DNA of 21,154 bases. It comes from Nitrospirales bacterium (GTDB lineage Bacteria; Nitrospirota; Nitrospiria; Nitrospirales; UBA8639). The stretch covers positions 1-21,154 of the forward strand of contig JACDDF010000003.1 of the NCBI GenBank assembly GCA_013817135.1, written 5' to 3'. Shown piece after piece: positions 1 to 8,271 of this stretch. Under the pieces are notes generated by a model. That model did no database searches. It was not told the DNA's origin and saw only the letters and a list, made by a program, of their open reading frames with translations. How positions within the stretch are numbered: the stretch's first letter is position 1; the number at the start of each line of letters is the position of its first letter. Made by a program: the position numbers and the translations under genes.

Positions 1-30
1 GGTCAGCTGATCGGCACTTTCCATCAACAT
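1..30 (-). CDS. Possible first codons of a gene cut by the window edge
   Basis: An ATG on the minus strand at position 30 (with a second in-frame ATG at 24) opens an uninterrupted reading frame of ten codons to the window edge (MLMESADQLT). A purine-rich stretch with GAGAGGAAA and GGGA lies just upstream, and the preceding cyclophilin gene ends only about 20 bases before it, which would suit one more gene in the same transcript. Ten residues are far too few to recognise a family, so this is an inference from position and ribosome-binding context only. Confidence 0.25.
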   Translation of the reverse strand, partial: MLMESADQLT

Positions 31-51
31 TCCCGGCTTTCCTCTCCCGAG

Positions 52-678
52 TTACCGCATCACATCTATCGTCATTTCAATCCGCTCTAGTGGATTATCC
101 TTCAAGTCGCGAGGTTGGCTCACAATCGTATCAAGCACTTCAAGGCCCTTCACCACTTCACCAAACACGGTGTACTGGCCATCCAGATGGGGAGCCTTAT
201 CTACCATGAGGAAAAACTGCGATCCCGCACTGTTGGGATCTGCCGTGCGCGCCGCAGAGAGAATACCTTTTTCGTGAACAACCCGGTTAAATTCTGCTGG
301 AACCGTATATCCCGGTCCACCGGTTCCAAACCGGCTGCGATTGGCTGGATCTTTGGTCAAAGGATCCCCCCCTTGAACCATAAATCCAGGAATGATCCGA
401 TGAAAAATGGTTCCGTTATAAAACCCTGACTTGGCTAATTTGAGAAAGCTTTCAACATGCTTGGGTGCTAAGTCCGGAAATAACACGGCTTCCATTTCCC
501 CAAATTTTGTTTTGATCAGTACGTGAGGTGCCTTGGTATCAGCCTTCGAAGGTTCTTCCGCAGCCGCCCCGGTTGGGACGAGAGAACCACCTCCGGTGAC
601 AATGGTGAACAGTCCGATCACCATCATAAGCTGACGTAGAGCACTCGCTAAGATCCGTGGCTGCGACACAACCCTCAT
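52..678 (-). CDS. Periplasmic cyclophilin-type peptidyl-prolyl cis-trans isomerase
   Basis: A 208-residue protein that should catalyse cis-trans isomerisation of X-Pro bonds in exported proteins. The N terminus is a signal peptide: a basic start, a hydrophobic core at about residues 17-35 (LMMVIGLFTIVTGG) and an Ala-rich signal peptidase I site near residue 40 (GAAA|EE). The cyclophilin domain follows from about residue 50, with the signature FHRIIPGFMVQGGD, including the catalytic Arg of FHR, then the AGSQFF and LDGQYTVFG blocks. Length and motifs match the single-domain bacterial cyclophilins; the export signal makes it PpiA-like in location. The start is well supported by GGAGGAGG seven bases before ATG. 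It follows rnc by 16 bases and is probably co-transcribed with it. No Lys-Pro-rich or other extra domain is visible. Confidence 0.93.
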   Translation of the reverse strand: MRVVSQPRILASALRQLMMVIGLFTIVTGGGSLVPTGAAAEEPSKADTKAPHVLIKTKFGEMEAVLFPDLAPKHVESFLKLAKSGFYNGTIFHRIIPGFMVQGGDPLTKDPANRSRFGTGGPGYTVPAEFNRVVHEKGILSAARTADPNSAGSQFFLMVDKAPHLDGQYTVFGEVVKGLEVLDTIVSQPRDLKDNPLERIEMTIDVMR

Positions 679-694
679 AATTCCTCCTCCATGG

Positions 695-1444
695 CTAATC
701 TGTTGATCTCTTGATTAAATGACCTAGCTCGGCTGAAACATAAATACCAGCCTGTGCGAGCGCTTGCGCTGCCGCACATTGTTCGGCTTCTTTTTTTGTC
801 CGCCCTTCTCCCTGTCCCATAATTTTTCCTTGAATTTCCACCGTGACAGCAAAGACCTTTTGATGGTCCGGGCCTGATTCCTGAACAAGTCGATACTGCG
901 GACTTACCCCAAATTGTTTATGCGTCCATTCTTGCAGACGGCTTTTCCCATCCCACCCGACTGATGACACAGGACTGTTCTGTAAGGAAGAAAATTCCGT
1001 GGTCAAGACTTTTTGAATAAATGCTCTTGCGGCCTCCAACCCACCATCAAGATACACCGCACCAATGATCGCTTCAAGGACATTGGCTAACAGCGATATT
1101 TTTTCTCGCCCCTTTGTGGCTTCCTCCCCCCGACCCAATCGTAACCATTGCCCCAACTGAAGACGACTCGCCGCTTTCGAGAGAGTGGATCGGCTAATCA
1201 ATCCCGCTTTAATCTTGGAGAGCTCGCCTTCTGTACCACTTGGGAACATCGCGGCAAGACTTTCACTCACAATCAATCCCAGCACCGCATCCCCTAAAAA
1301 TTCTAATCGTTCATTATGTGGACTCACCGCCTGGGGTTGAGTTTGAGAAAATGAACGGTGGGTGAGAGCCTCACACAGCAAAGCTTGCTGCTTAAAGACA
1401 TACTCCAAGGATTCCTGAATGTCTTCAAATGCAAGAGCAGCCAC
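695..1444 (-). CDS. rnc: Ribonuclease III
   Basis: Endoribonuclease that cuts double-stranded RNA, acting in rRNA maturation and mRNA turnover in the cytoplasm. The 249 residues contain the RNase III signature NERLEFLGDA (residues 44-53) with acidic metal ligands E45, E48 and D52, a second catalytic block ANVLEAIIGAVYLD, and a C-terminal double-stranded RNA-binding domain (about residues 165-235) ending with the KKEAEQCAAAQAL helix. The position equivalent to E. coli Asp114 is Asn here, a substitution I recall from other bacterial homologues; the key Glu is kept. The start codon is GTG: an in-frame TAG lies seven codons upstream, so no earlier start exists, and the ribosome-binding site is weak. 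It is separated from fabF by 173 bases with its own candidate promoter and leads a short unit with the cyclophilin gene. Confidence 0.96.
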   Translation of the reverse strand: MAALAFEDIQESLEYVFKQQALLCEALTHRSFSQTQPQAVSPHNERLEFLGDAVLGLIVSESLAAMFPSGTEGELSKIKAGLISRSTLSKAASRLQLGQWLRLGRGEEATKGREKISLLANVLEAIIGAVYLDGGLEAARAFIQKVLTTEFSSLQNSPVSSVGWDGKSRLQEWTHKQFGVSPQYRLVQESGPDHQKVFAVTVEIQGKIMGQGEGRTKKEAEQCAAAQALAQAGIYVSAELGHLIKRSTD

Positions 1445-1516
1445 GAGATCTAAAAAGAAATGCTAATAGTTGACACGGATGATCGTTATTCTCTTATCTC
1501 TTGACCAAAGCATTTC

Positions 1517-1525
1517 AGTATATCA
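1517..1525 (-). promoter_or_regulatory. Candidate extended -10 promoter for rnc
   Basis: On the minus strand the sequence TGATATACT fits an extended -10 element (TGn followed by TATACT, five of six matches to TATAAT). No good -35 hexamer is found 16-18 bases upstream, which is tolerated for extended -10 promoters. Transcription would start near 1510, leaving a leader of about 65 bases before the GTG of rnc. Inferred from sequence only. Confidence 0.35.
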
Positions 1526-1617
1526 TATCTTTTCGGGGTGAGGTCGGGGCAACAGATACTGAAGTTCTGGAGAGGCTCATCTCTCGAAACAATCTAATCG
1601 GAAAGGGACAATGCTGC

Positions 1618-2871
1618 CTATTCGCCTTTCCAACGCCGGAATACTAAACAGGCATTGACACCACCAAATCCAAATGCATTGGAAATGGCGATATCGACAG
1701 AGCAGGATCTGGCATGAGTCGGAATATAGTCCAAGTCACATTCGGGGTCTGGCGTCTCCAAATTGATGGTCGGAGGAATGACGCCATGGTGCATGGCCAT
1801 TATAGAAAAAACCGCTTCGATTCCCCCGGCAGCCCCCAATAGGTGGCCGGTCATGGACTTTGTAGAACCCACAGGAATGGAATAGGCCCGGTCCCCAAAG
1901 ACTTTTTTGATGACCTGCGTTTCAATCCGATCGGCAAAGGTGGATGTGGCATGGGCATTAACATATCCCACAGATTCTTTGGCGATCCCCGCATCCTGAA
2001 TCGCACGCTCCATACAAGTCACCGCACCGGCGCCATCATCCGGCGGAGCGGTTATATGAAAGGCATCGCTATTCATAGCATAGCCGATCACTTCGGCATA
2101 AATGCGCACACCCCGAGATTTGGCGTGCTCCAATTCCTCTAAGATTAAAACACCGGCACCTTCGCCAATGACAAATCCGTCACGGTCTTTATCAAAAGGC
2201 CGACTGGCCCGTTTCGGTTCATCATTTCTCCTGGACAACGCCTTCGCCGCCGCAAATCCAGCAACCGCTGTAGGGCAAATGGTTGATTCCGCTCCTCCAA
2301 CCAGCATGACATCGGCCTCTCCCCGCTGAATCAGTCGAAATCCATCCCCAATACAATGATTCCCTGTGGCACAGGCCGTGACCGAACAGGCATTCGGACC
2401 CTTGGCACCAAAACGAATCGCCACCTGCCCTGAGGCCAAATTAATAATGACCATCGGGATAAAAAATGGCGAAACCCGGTCCGGGCCACGTTCCAGCAAC
2501 ACCTTATGATAATGCTCAATGGCCGGAAGACCTCCAATGCCTGCTCCAATATAGACACCCACACGATCCGCCTCATCCGGATTCACGACAAGGTTGGCAT
2601 CATCCACTGCTTCTTGACTAGCGGCAATGGCAAAATGGATAAAGGTATCCATCTTTTTAATTTCTTTTTTCTCAATGACCGTCGAGGGATCAAAATTCTT
2701 AACCTCCCCCGCAATCTTCACTGAATACTGGCTGGCATCAAATCTGGTAATGGGTCCGATCCCGGATTGGCCTTTACATAGTTTATCCCATGTGTTGGAC
2801 ACACCAATATCCAACGGGGTGACCAATCCCAATCCTGTCACGACCACTCGTCGTGGCGTCCATTCAGTCAT
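1618..2871 (-). CDS. fabF: 3-oxoacyl-[acyl-carrier-protein] synthase II (beta-ketoacyl-ACP synthase II)
   Basis: Condensing enzyme that extends acyl-ACP with malonyl-ACP in type II fatty acid synthesis. The thiolase fold carries the Cys-His-His triad: Cys167 in SVTACATG, His307 in NAHATST and His343 in [15 protein letters not shown], plus the Gly-rich [12 protein letters not shown] terminus. The 417-residue form uses the ATG at 2871, which has GGAG seven bases upstream; a GTG five codons earlier (2886) is possible but lacks a site. Oddity: the loop after the first His reads STFADRIET, one residue shorter than the usual STxxxDxxE pattern, although the following KKVF block is normal. It is the last gene of the fab cluster, 121 bases after acpP. 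Confidence 0.97.
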   Translation of the reverse strand: MTEWTPRRVVVTGLGLVTPLDIGVSNTWDKLCKGQSGIGPITRFDASQYSVKIAGEVKNFDPSTVIEKKEIKKMDTFIHFAIAASQEAVDDANLVVNPDEADRVGVYIGAGIGGLPAIEHYHKVLLERGPDRVSPFFIPMVIINLASGQVAIRFGAKGPNACSVTACATGNHCIGDGFRLIQRGEADVMLVGGAESTICPTAVAGFAAAKALSRRNDEPKRASRPFDKDRDGFVIGEGAGVLILEELEHAKSRGVRIYAEVIGYAMNSDAFHITAPPDDGAGAVTCMERAIQDAGIAKESVGYVNAHATSTFADRIETQVIKKVFGDRAYSIPVGSTKSMTGHLLGAAGGIEAVFSIMAMHHGVIPPTINLETPDPECDLDYIPTHARSCSVDIAISNAFGFGGVNACLVFRRWKGE

Positions 2872-2992
2872 TGAGGAACTCCGCACACATCATAGTTGGA
2901 AAGCCCAAATACCGACCCTGAGATTTTACCTTCTCGACGTCCGTGATCAACTATGGACGAACCGCAACCTCGCACAGTGATCGACGGCCGCC

Positions 2993-3223
2993 TCAGACTT
3001 TTTCCTTAATAAAATCAATGGCCGCCGCGACTGTTTGAATTTTTTCTGCATCTTCATCAGGAATTTCGATTTCAAACTCTTCCTCTAAGGCCATCACCAA
3101 TTCCACCGTATCCAAGGAATCAGCTCCGAGATCTTCTACAAACTTGGCCTCAGGGACCACATCATCTTCTTCAACACCTAATTGTTCCACAATAATTTTT
3201 TTAACACGCTCTTCAACTGCCAT
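2993..3223 (-). CDS. acpP: Acyl carrier protein
   Basis: Small acidic cytoplasmic carrier of 76 residues that holds growing acyl chains on a phosphopantetheine arm. The attachment site is Ser36 within [18 protein letters not shown], and the four-helix, Glu-rich composition and length match the family exactly. The ATG is preceded by a very strong ribosome-binding site (GGAGGAGGAG), in keeping with the high level at which acyl carrier proteins are made. A TATAAA sequence at 3248-3253 on the minus strand could be an extra -10 element for this gene, but no good -35 accompanies it. It lies between fabG and fabF. The 121 bases after it hold only a small hairpin (stem CGTCC/GGACG at 2938-2959), which might stabilise the acpP end of the message. 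Confidence 0.98.
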   Translation of the reverse strand: MAVEERVKKIIVEQLGVEEDDVVPEAKFVEDLGADSLDTVELVMALEEEFEIEIPDEDAEKIQTVAAAIDFIKEKV

Positions 3224-3282
3224 TGTTGGCTCCTCCTCCTTGCAAAGTTTATAGAATGAGACACATCCTGTTGCGCATGGGC

Positions 3283-4029
3283 TTAGGACGCCATATGCAT
3301 CCCGCCATTCACATGTAACACATGACCGCTAATATACCCGGCCTTCTCTGAACTCAGAAAGCACACCGCGTCGGCAACATCCGAAGGTTGCCCTAACCGC
3401 TTTAAGGGAATTTGATTCAGTAACCCCTCTTTAATTTCCGGCGAAAGATGTTGGGTCATCGCGGTGTCAATAAATCCCGGTGCCACGGCATTGACAGTAA
3501 TATTTCGACTGGCATACTCCCGGGCAATTGTTTTGGTGAGACCAATCACGCCCGCTTTTGATGCTGCATAGTTGGCCTGGCCCATGTTCCCGATCGCGCC
3601 GACAATGGAAGCAATATTGACGATTCGACCACTTCGTTGCTTGCTCATGGAAGGCAGAACGGCCTTTGCACAGAAAAATGTGCCGGTCAAATTAACCTGC
3701 AGGACGGCAAGCCAATCCTCTTCTTTCATCCGCATTAACAAACCATCTCGCGTAATCCCTGCATTATTCACCAGGATATCCACTCGCCCCCAATCTTTGA
3801 GGACACGATCCATCATTCCCTTAGCCTGCTCCCATTCGCCAACATTGACCGAAACCGCCAAGGCTTTGCGACCCAATTGTTGGACAAGATCCACGGTTTC
3901 TTGACAACGTTCAGCATCAAGATCGGCGACCACGACATCGGCACCTTCCTTGGCCAATGTGGTCGCAATCGCCTGCCCGATTCCTTGGGCGCCACCCGTC
4001 ACTACTGCAATTTTTTCCGTCAACAACAT
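3283..4029 (-). CDS. fabG: 3-oxoacyl-[acyl-carrier-protein] reductase
   Basis: NADPH-dependent reductase that converts 3-ketoacyl-ACP to 3-hydroxyacyl-ACP in the elongation cycle. It is a classical short-chain dehydrogenase of 248 residues with the cofactor loop TGGAQGIG (about residues 11-18), NNAG (88-91), and the catalytic Ser141, Tyr154 and Lys158 in the normal Y-x3-K spacing (NYAASK). The C-terminal [14 protein letters not shown] is typical of FabG. The ATG at 4029 is preferred because AAGGA lies seven bases upstream; a TTG two codons earlier would sit almost on top of that site. It follows fabD by about 37 bases and precedes acpP. Confidence 0.97.
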   Translation of the reverse strand: MLLTEKIAVVTGGAQGIGQAIATTLAKEGADVVVADLDAERCQETVDLVQQLGRKALAVSVNVGEWEQAKGMMDRVLKDWGRVDILVNNAGITRDGLLMRMKEEDWLAVLQVNLTGTFFCAKAVLPSMSKQRSGRIVNIASIVGAIGNMGQANYAASKAGVIGLTKTIAREYASRNITVNAVAPGFIDTAMTQHLSPEIKEGLLNQIPLKRLGQPSDVADAVCFLSSEKAGYISGHVLHVNGGMHMAS

Positions 4030-4066
4030 GCTCAAATCCTTCTTGGAAATTGGGCCCAGCTTATCC

Positions 4067-5002
4067 TTAAGAACAGTGCGACAGGACGTGAGCGTAGGAT
4101 TCCTGATCCATCACATTCCACGTGGTAGCCTCCGGAACAATGCGCTTTACTAATCCCGTCAAGACTTTCCCTGGACCGATTTCCACGAAATGCGTGATGC
4201 CCATCAGAGCCATGGCCTGAATGGTTTCCTGCCACCGCACAGGGGAAGGTAATTGTCGAACAAGGGACTCGCGAACCTCCTCCGCTGATAACAAGGCTTT
4301 GGCTTCCACATTATTAACCAACGGTACATTTAAATCAGACCACTTTAAAGAATCAATATCTTTTTTCAATCGGTCAGCAGCAACCTGCATCAATGGGGTG
4401 TGAACCGGGACGCTGACTGGAAGTGGCATGACCCGCTTCGCTCCACGTGCTTTAGCCAATTCTGCCGCATGTTCCACTGCGGCTTTTTCTCCCGCAATGA
4501 CCGTTTGGCCTGGAGAATTGAAATTGGCTGGAGCCACAACTCCCACAGATCCTGCTTCTTGACAGACGCTTCGGACATCCTTTTCTGATAGGCCTAAGAT
4601 CGCGGCAACTAACCCGCTTCCAGGAGCCACCGCTTCCGCCATATAACGTCCGCGCTTCTGCACCAAATTAACCGCTTCTCGAAACTTCAACGCGCCTGCC
4701 GCCACTAATGCGGTATATTCGCCCAAGCTATGACCGGCAACTGCAGCGGGAAGAAGGGGACCTTCACGGACCAGTTGAAACGCCGCGAGACTAGTCACCA
4801 GCAATGCCGGCTGCGTATATTCAGTTCGATTGAGTTGTTCCAACGGCCCCTCAAAACACAATTCACCGACATCATACCCCAAGATATCCGCGGCTTCCTT
4901 GTAGAGGGCCTGAACCGTGGGGCTACTATCAAATAGAGGCTTTCCCATGCCAACTGACTGCGAGCCTTGCCCAGGAAACAGAAAACCAAAGACTGGCGTC
5001 AT
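4067..5002 (-). CDS. fabD: Malonyl CoA-acyl carrier protein transacylase
   Basis: Transfers malonyl groups from CoA to ACP, supplying the extender unit for FabH and FabF. The 311-residue protein has the oxyanion-hole start FLFPGQGSQ (Gln11), the nucleophile Ser92 in GHSLGEY, Arg117 that binds the malonyl carboxylate, and His201 in VPVHTPLM. Length is normal for the family. The start has AAAAGG directly against the ATG, with a weaker GAG-rich stretch further upstream, so the ribosome-binding site is not ideal, but FPGQGSQ sits at the usual distance from the start. It is located between the FabL-like reductase gene (74 bases upstream) and fabG. Confidence 0.97.
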   Translation of the reverse strand: MTPVFGFLFPGQGSQSVGMGKPLFDSSPTVQALYKEAADILGYDVGELCFEGPLEQLNRTEYTQPALLVTSLAAFQLVREGPLLPAAVAGHSLGEYTALVAAGALKFREAVNLVQKRGRYMAEAVAPGSGLVAAILGLSEKDVRSVCQEAGSVGVVAPANFNSPGQTVIAGEKAAVEHAAELAKARGAKRVMPLPVSVPVHTPLMQVAADRLKKDIDSLKWSDLNVPLVNNVEAKALLSAEEVRESLVRQLPSPVRWQETIQAMALMGITHFVEIGPGKVLTGLVKRIVPEATTWNVMDQESYAHVLSHCS

Positions 5003-5076
5003 CCTTTTCGCTCACTCTCTATAAAATTCCATGACTCAGGAGCAGTCCACAACATGGCTCCTCTCACTTCCAGGAA

Positions 5077-5892
5077 CTAATCAACAATAAACTCTCCACC
5101 ATCCACACAGATCACATTTCCAGTGATCCAATGGGCTTTCGGATGACTTAACAGTCCAAGCGCATCGGCGACATCTTGGGTCGTGGTCAGTCGATTTGAA
5201 GGGTTTTTTCGTTTGGCTAAGGTCAGCATTTCATCAGAACCGGGTATTTTACGCAAAGCCGGAGTATCCGTGACACCGGCCATCAGCGAGTTTACGGTGA
5301 TACCCAGAGGAGCCAGTTCCAGAGCTAATTGTCTGGTGTGGGACTCCAGGGCCGACTTCGCAGCGGAAACCGCTCCATACGTTCGCCAGACTCGCGCCCC
5401 TCCGGCGCTGGTCATGGAGAAGATTCGACTCCCTGATCCCAAAAACTTTTGTGCCACTAAATCCTGGGTCCAATACACCAGACTGTTGGCCATGACATCC
5501 AACGTCATATCCATCTGCGCTTTATTAATGGCCTCTGCATGGGATTCCGCAATATACGGCTTCAGTGTTCCAAAAGCTAACGAATGTAACAACACCCGCA
5601 CACAAACAGGCTTCCCCGATTCTTCCGCACGTTGTTTCAGCGCTTGCAAAATGTCGGCCCGCTTTTCAGGATCTGCTGCATTGACGTTAAAAAAAAGAAC
5701 CTCTCGCCCGAGTGAACGAATCTGGGAAGCAATACGCTCCGCATTCGGCTGGGTTGATTTTCGATCAAGATGCACCCCACAGATATTCAACCCTAAATTG
5801 GCCAACTCCAATGCTGCCGCCTCTCCGAAACCGCTAGAAGCTCCTAGAATCAGCGCCCAATCATTTTCACCCCATGAGGTCGTTCCAGACAT
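5077..5892 (-). CDS. fabL: Enoyl-ACP reductase of the FabL type (short-chain dehydrogenase, Y-x6-K)
   Basis: A 271-residue short-chain dehydrogenase in the middle of the fatty acid synthesis cluster. The cofactor loop GASSGFG is at residues 17-23 and HSLAFG at about 103-108. The catalytic pair is Tyr172 and Lys179 with six residues between them, the spacing known for enoyl-ACP reductases FabI and FabL, whereas ordinary dehydrogenases such as the neighbouring FabG have three. The C-terminal half (LTRQ-like helix, AGVTDTPALRKIPG, NRLTTTQDVADALGLL, ITGNVICVDGG) resembles Bacillus FabL more than FabI. The expected role is the final, NAD(P)H-dependent reduction of the cycle. The ATG has GAGAGGGAAATT upstream. 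It follows fabH by 121 bases. The enzyme class is inferred from motif and location; a different short-chain dehydrogenase activity is not excluded. Confidence 0.68.
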   Translation of the reverse strand: MSGTTSWGENDWALILGASSGFGEAAALELANLGLNICGVHLDRKSTQPNAERIASQIRSLGREVLFFNVNAADPEKRADILQALKQRAEESGKPVCVRVLLHSLAFGTLKPYIAESHAEAINKAQMDMTLDVMANSLVYWTQDLVAQKFLGSGSRIFSMTSAGGARVWRTYGAVSAAKSALESHTRQLALELAPLGITVNSLMAGVTDTPALRKIPGSDEMLTLAKRKNPSNRLTTTQDVADALGLLSHPKAHWITGNVICVDGGEFIVD

Positions 5893-6013
5893 AATTTCCC
5901 TCTCTTTAAACCTTTCAAATTTTTTGGTTTGCTCTTGTTGGAAGCCTCAGATTCTTTCCCTGCTTTTGTAGCAATGATCTCATTCAGGAAAGAGACACCC
6001 GCCGGCAGTCACA

Positions 6014-6988
6014 TTACCAACGAACTACAGTTGAAGCCCAGGTCAGACCTGCACCAAATGCTGCCAACAGCACCACACTCCCTTTATGAATTCTCCCCTC
6101 CTGGACAGCTTGATCGAGCGCCAACGGAATCGATGCTGCAGAGGTATTACCAAATCGATCTAAATTTATCATCAACTTTTCTCGAGCCAACCCCAATCGC
6201 TGGCCCACGGCATTCAAAATCCGCATATTAGCCTGATGAGGAATGAAGAGATCTACATCGTCCATTTTTAATTTATTGGCGTCTAATGCCTCTTTGGTGG
6301 CCTCTTCCATTGATTTGACGGCAATTTTAAATGTTTCATTACCCTTCATTTTTATAAAACATCGTTTTTCTTCAAGAACCTCTTTGGAGGCCGGTTCCCG
6401 CGATCCGCCTCCAGGCACCTGAATCATATCCGAAAGCCCGCCATTGGCATGCAAATGCGTGGAAAGGATCCCCGAACCTTCAGTGCCTTGACCTACCACC
6501 ACCGCCCCAGCCCCGTCGCCGAATAAGACGCACGTATTGCGATCGGTCCAATCGGTTATCGCTGACATGACTTCGGAACCAATGACCAATACGTGCCGCA
6601 TACCATTTTTCACATAGGCATCTGCAATAGCCAACGCATAGATAAACCCGCAACAGGCGGCGGAAATATCGCAAGCCGCTGCCCGAGTTGCCCCTAACCG
6701 ATGTTGGATGAGACAGGCTGTGGAAGGAAGAGGAGAATCCCCCGTACAGGTGGCTAAAAGGATCAGGTCGATCTCCGATGCCGCCACATCAGCAGCAATT
6801 AACGCTCGCTGAGCCGCCTCAACAGCTAAATCTGAACAGGCCTGTCCTGGCTCAACCACTCGGCGCTCCCTGATCCCTGTTCGTTCAATGATCCAGGTAT
6901 CCGAGGTGTCAACCATGCGCTCTAAATCCGCATTGGTCAAGACTCGCTTGGGAACATAGGCCCCTGTCCCTAGAATCACGCTATTCAT
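6014..6988 (-). CDS. fabH: 3-oxoacyl-[acyl-carrier-protein] synthase III
   Basis: Initiates fatty acid synthesis by condensing acetyl-CoA (or another acyl-CoA) with malonyl-ACP. The 324-residue protein holds the Cys-His-Asn triad of the family: Cys112 in SAACCGF, His251 in IPHQANMRI and Asn281 in RFGNTSAASIP. A second cysteine, Cys113, follows the active cysteine where Ala or Ser is more usual. The Gly-rich FGDGAGAVV and C-terminal AAFGAGLTWAS blocks are present. The ATG start gives the standard N terminus (SVILGTGAYVP), though the ribosome-binding site is weak. It lies 21 bases after plsX, the common arrangement in bacteria, and precedes the FabL-like gene. Confidence 0.97.
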   Translation of the reverse strand: MNSVILGTGAYVPKRVLTNADLERMVDTSDTWIIERTGIRERRVVEPGQACSDLAVEAAQRALIAADVAASEIDLILLATCTGDSPLPSTACLIQHRLGATRAAACDISAACCGFIYALAIADAYVKNGMRHVLVIGSEVMSAITDWTDRNTCVLFGDGAGAVVVGQGTEGSGILSTHLHANGGLSDMIQVPGGGSREPASKEVLEEKRCFIKMKGNETFKIAVKSMEEATKEALDANKLKMDDVDLFIPHQANMRILNAVGQRLGLAREKLMINLDRFGNTSAASIPLALDQAVQEGRIHKGSVVLLAAFGAGLTWASTVVRW

Positions 6989-7009
6989 ACTTGAGACACC
7001 GCTTTCAAT

Positions 7010-8005
7010 TCACCTGCACCCATGCGCAATGTCCCCTCGGATTGCCTCAATCAATCCACCTTCCGCCAAAGCCTGGGCTCGAAGAATAGCATTTTTGATC
7101 GCCTTCGATGAGGAACGACCATGACAGATCATACTGATACCTTCAACCCCCAAAAGAGGAGCTCCGCCGAATTCGGCATAATCCGTTTTTCGCCGTAACC
7201 GCAGAAGGGGTCCGGCCACAAACAGATAGGAAAGCCGACCAAGAGCTGACTGGGCAATTTCTTTCATCAGCATTTTTTTTATCGCATCCGCCAACCCTTC
7301 AGAAATTTTCAAGGCCACATTTCCAATAAACCCATCCGTCACAATGACATCAGCATTCCCACTATAGACATCCCGCCCTTCAACATTACCAATGAAATTA
7401 ATGGGGCTATCCTTCAATAATTTAAAGGTTTCTTTTGTGACCTCATTCCCTTTTGTATCTTCTTCTCCAATACTCAACAGACCTACCCTTGGACGATCAT
7501 TTCCTAGCAGATGCCTACCATATTCATGCCCCATTATTCCAAACTGGAAGAGTTGTCTGGCCGTACAATCAACAGTGGCACCGACATCCAACATGATTGC
7601 CTTGCCCTGGCGAGTCGGCAATGTCGCTGCGATTGCGGGTCGTTCAACCCCTTGAATCAATCCCAAAAGAAAAAACGCTGACACCATGGTGGCACCGGTA
7701 TTTCCTGCAGACACCAACGCATCGGCATGTTTATTTTTAACTAATTCTGTAGCTTTCCATATGGAAGAATCTCGTTTTTTTCTGGCAATCATCGCTGGAG
7801 ATTCATGCATATCCACGACTTGTGGCGCATGAAAAATCTCAATGCCTGCTTTTGTACCGCCGAGTTTGTCCAGATGAGATTGGAGAGAGGGTTCGTCTCC
7901 GACCAAGATAATCGAGAGAGAGGATTCCCTTGTAGCCTGTATGGCTCCTTCGACATTGGGAGATAATCCATGATCCCCCCCCATCGCGTCCACGGCTATT
8001 TTCAT
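7010..8005 (-). CDS. plsX: Phosphate acyltransferase PlsX
   Basis: Converts acyl-ACP to acyl-phosphate, the acyl donor used by the glycerol-3-phosphate acyltransferase PlsY at the start of phospholipid synthesis; a peripheral membrane enzyme. The 331 residues show the family blocks in order: DAMGGD at residues 6-11, SAGNTGA near 101, LLSIGEE..KGNE near 193, DGFIGN near 244, and the C-terminal YAEFGGAPLLGVEG with CHGRSSSKAIKNAI. Full length. The ribosome-binding site is weak (ACCAAACCC before ATG), so translation may depend on the upstream gene. It sits between rpmF (45 bases) and fabH (21 bases), a conserved bacterial order linking membrane lipid and ribosome genes. Confidence 0.97.
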   Translation of the reverse strand: MKIAVDAMGGDHGLSPNVEGAIQATRESSLSIILVGDEPSLQSHLDKLGGTKAGIEIFHAPQVVDMHESPAMIARKKRDSSIWKATELVKNKHADALVSAGNTGATMVSAFFLLGLIQGVERPAIAATLPTRQGKAIMLDVGATVDCTARQLFQFGIMGHEYGRHLLGNDRPRVGLLSIGEEDTKGNEVTKETFKLLKDSPINFIGNVEGRDVYSGNADVIVTDGFIGNVALKISEGLADAIKKMLMKEIAQSALGRLSYLFVAGPLLRLRRKTDYAEFGGAPLLGVEGISMICHGRSSSKAIKNAILRAQALAEGGLIEAIRGDIAHGCR

Positions 8006-8050
8006 GGGTTTGGTGTTAAAAGATGACTGGGTCGAGAAGAAAAATGCCGT

Positions 8051-8233
8051 TTATCCTTCTTCAACCGAAATAATGGCGATTCCCTTATAGGTTCCACAAT
8101 TCAAACATGTCGTATGAGATGGCTTGGGCTCATGACATTGAGGGCACGTAGACAAATTTGGCGGGGTGAGCTTGAGATGGGATCGCCGTTTATCCCTGCG
8201 GGCTTTAGAAATTTTATGTTTGGGATTTGCCAT
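8051..8233 (-). CDS. rpmF: 50S ribosomal protein L32
   Basis: Ribosomal large-subunit protein of 60 residues. The N terminus MANPKHKISKARRDKRRSH is the standard basic L32 start, and the C-terminal half has a zinc ribbon with Cys30, Cys33, Cys43 and Cys46 (CPQC and CLNC), so this is the zinc-binding paralogue type. The ATG is at 8233 with only a weak GGA upstream. The neighbours are the YceD/DUF177 gene (38 bases before) and plsX (45 bases after), the classic yceD-rpmF-plsX-fabH order. Confidence 0.97.
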   Translation of the reverse strand: MANPKHKISKARRDKRRSHLKLTPPNLSTCPQCHEPKPSHTTCLNCGTYKGIAIISVEEG

Positions 8234-8271
8234 AATAGTCCAACTTTTCAGTTAAGAGGTGACTGATGCCT

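Noticed and set aside
1575..1600. GAGAG/CTCTC hairpin after fabF as a terminator
   Set aside because: Short stem and no T-tract on the minus strand.
2627..2980. Plus-strand open frame over the start of fabF
   Set aside because: It lies antisense to fabF and the fabF-acpP gap, has no ribosome-binding site and no recognisable protein features; fabF motifs on the other strand explain the sequence.
5183..5971. Long plus-strand open frame of 262 codons
   Set aside because: It is the antisense shadow of the FabL-like gene; its translation is of low quality, and the minus-strand frame has clear dehydrogenase motifs and a ribosome-binding site.
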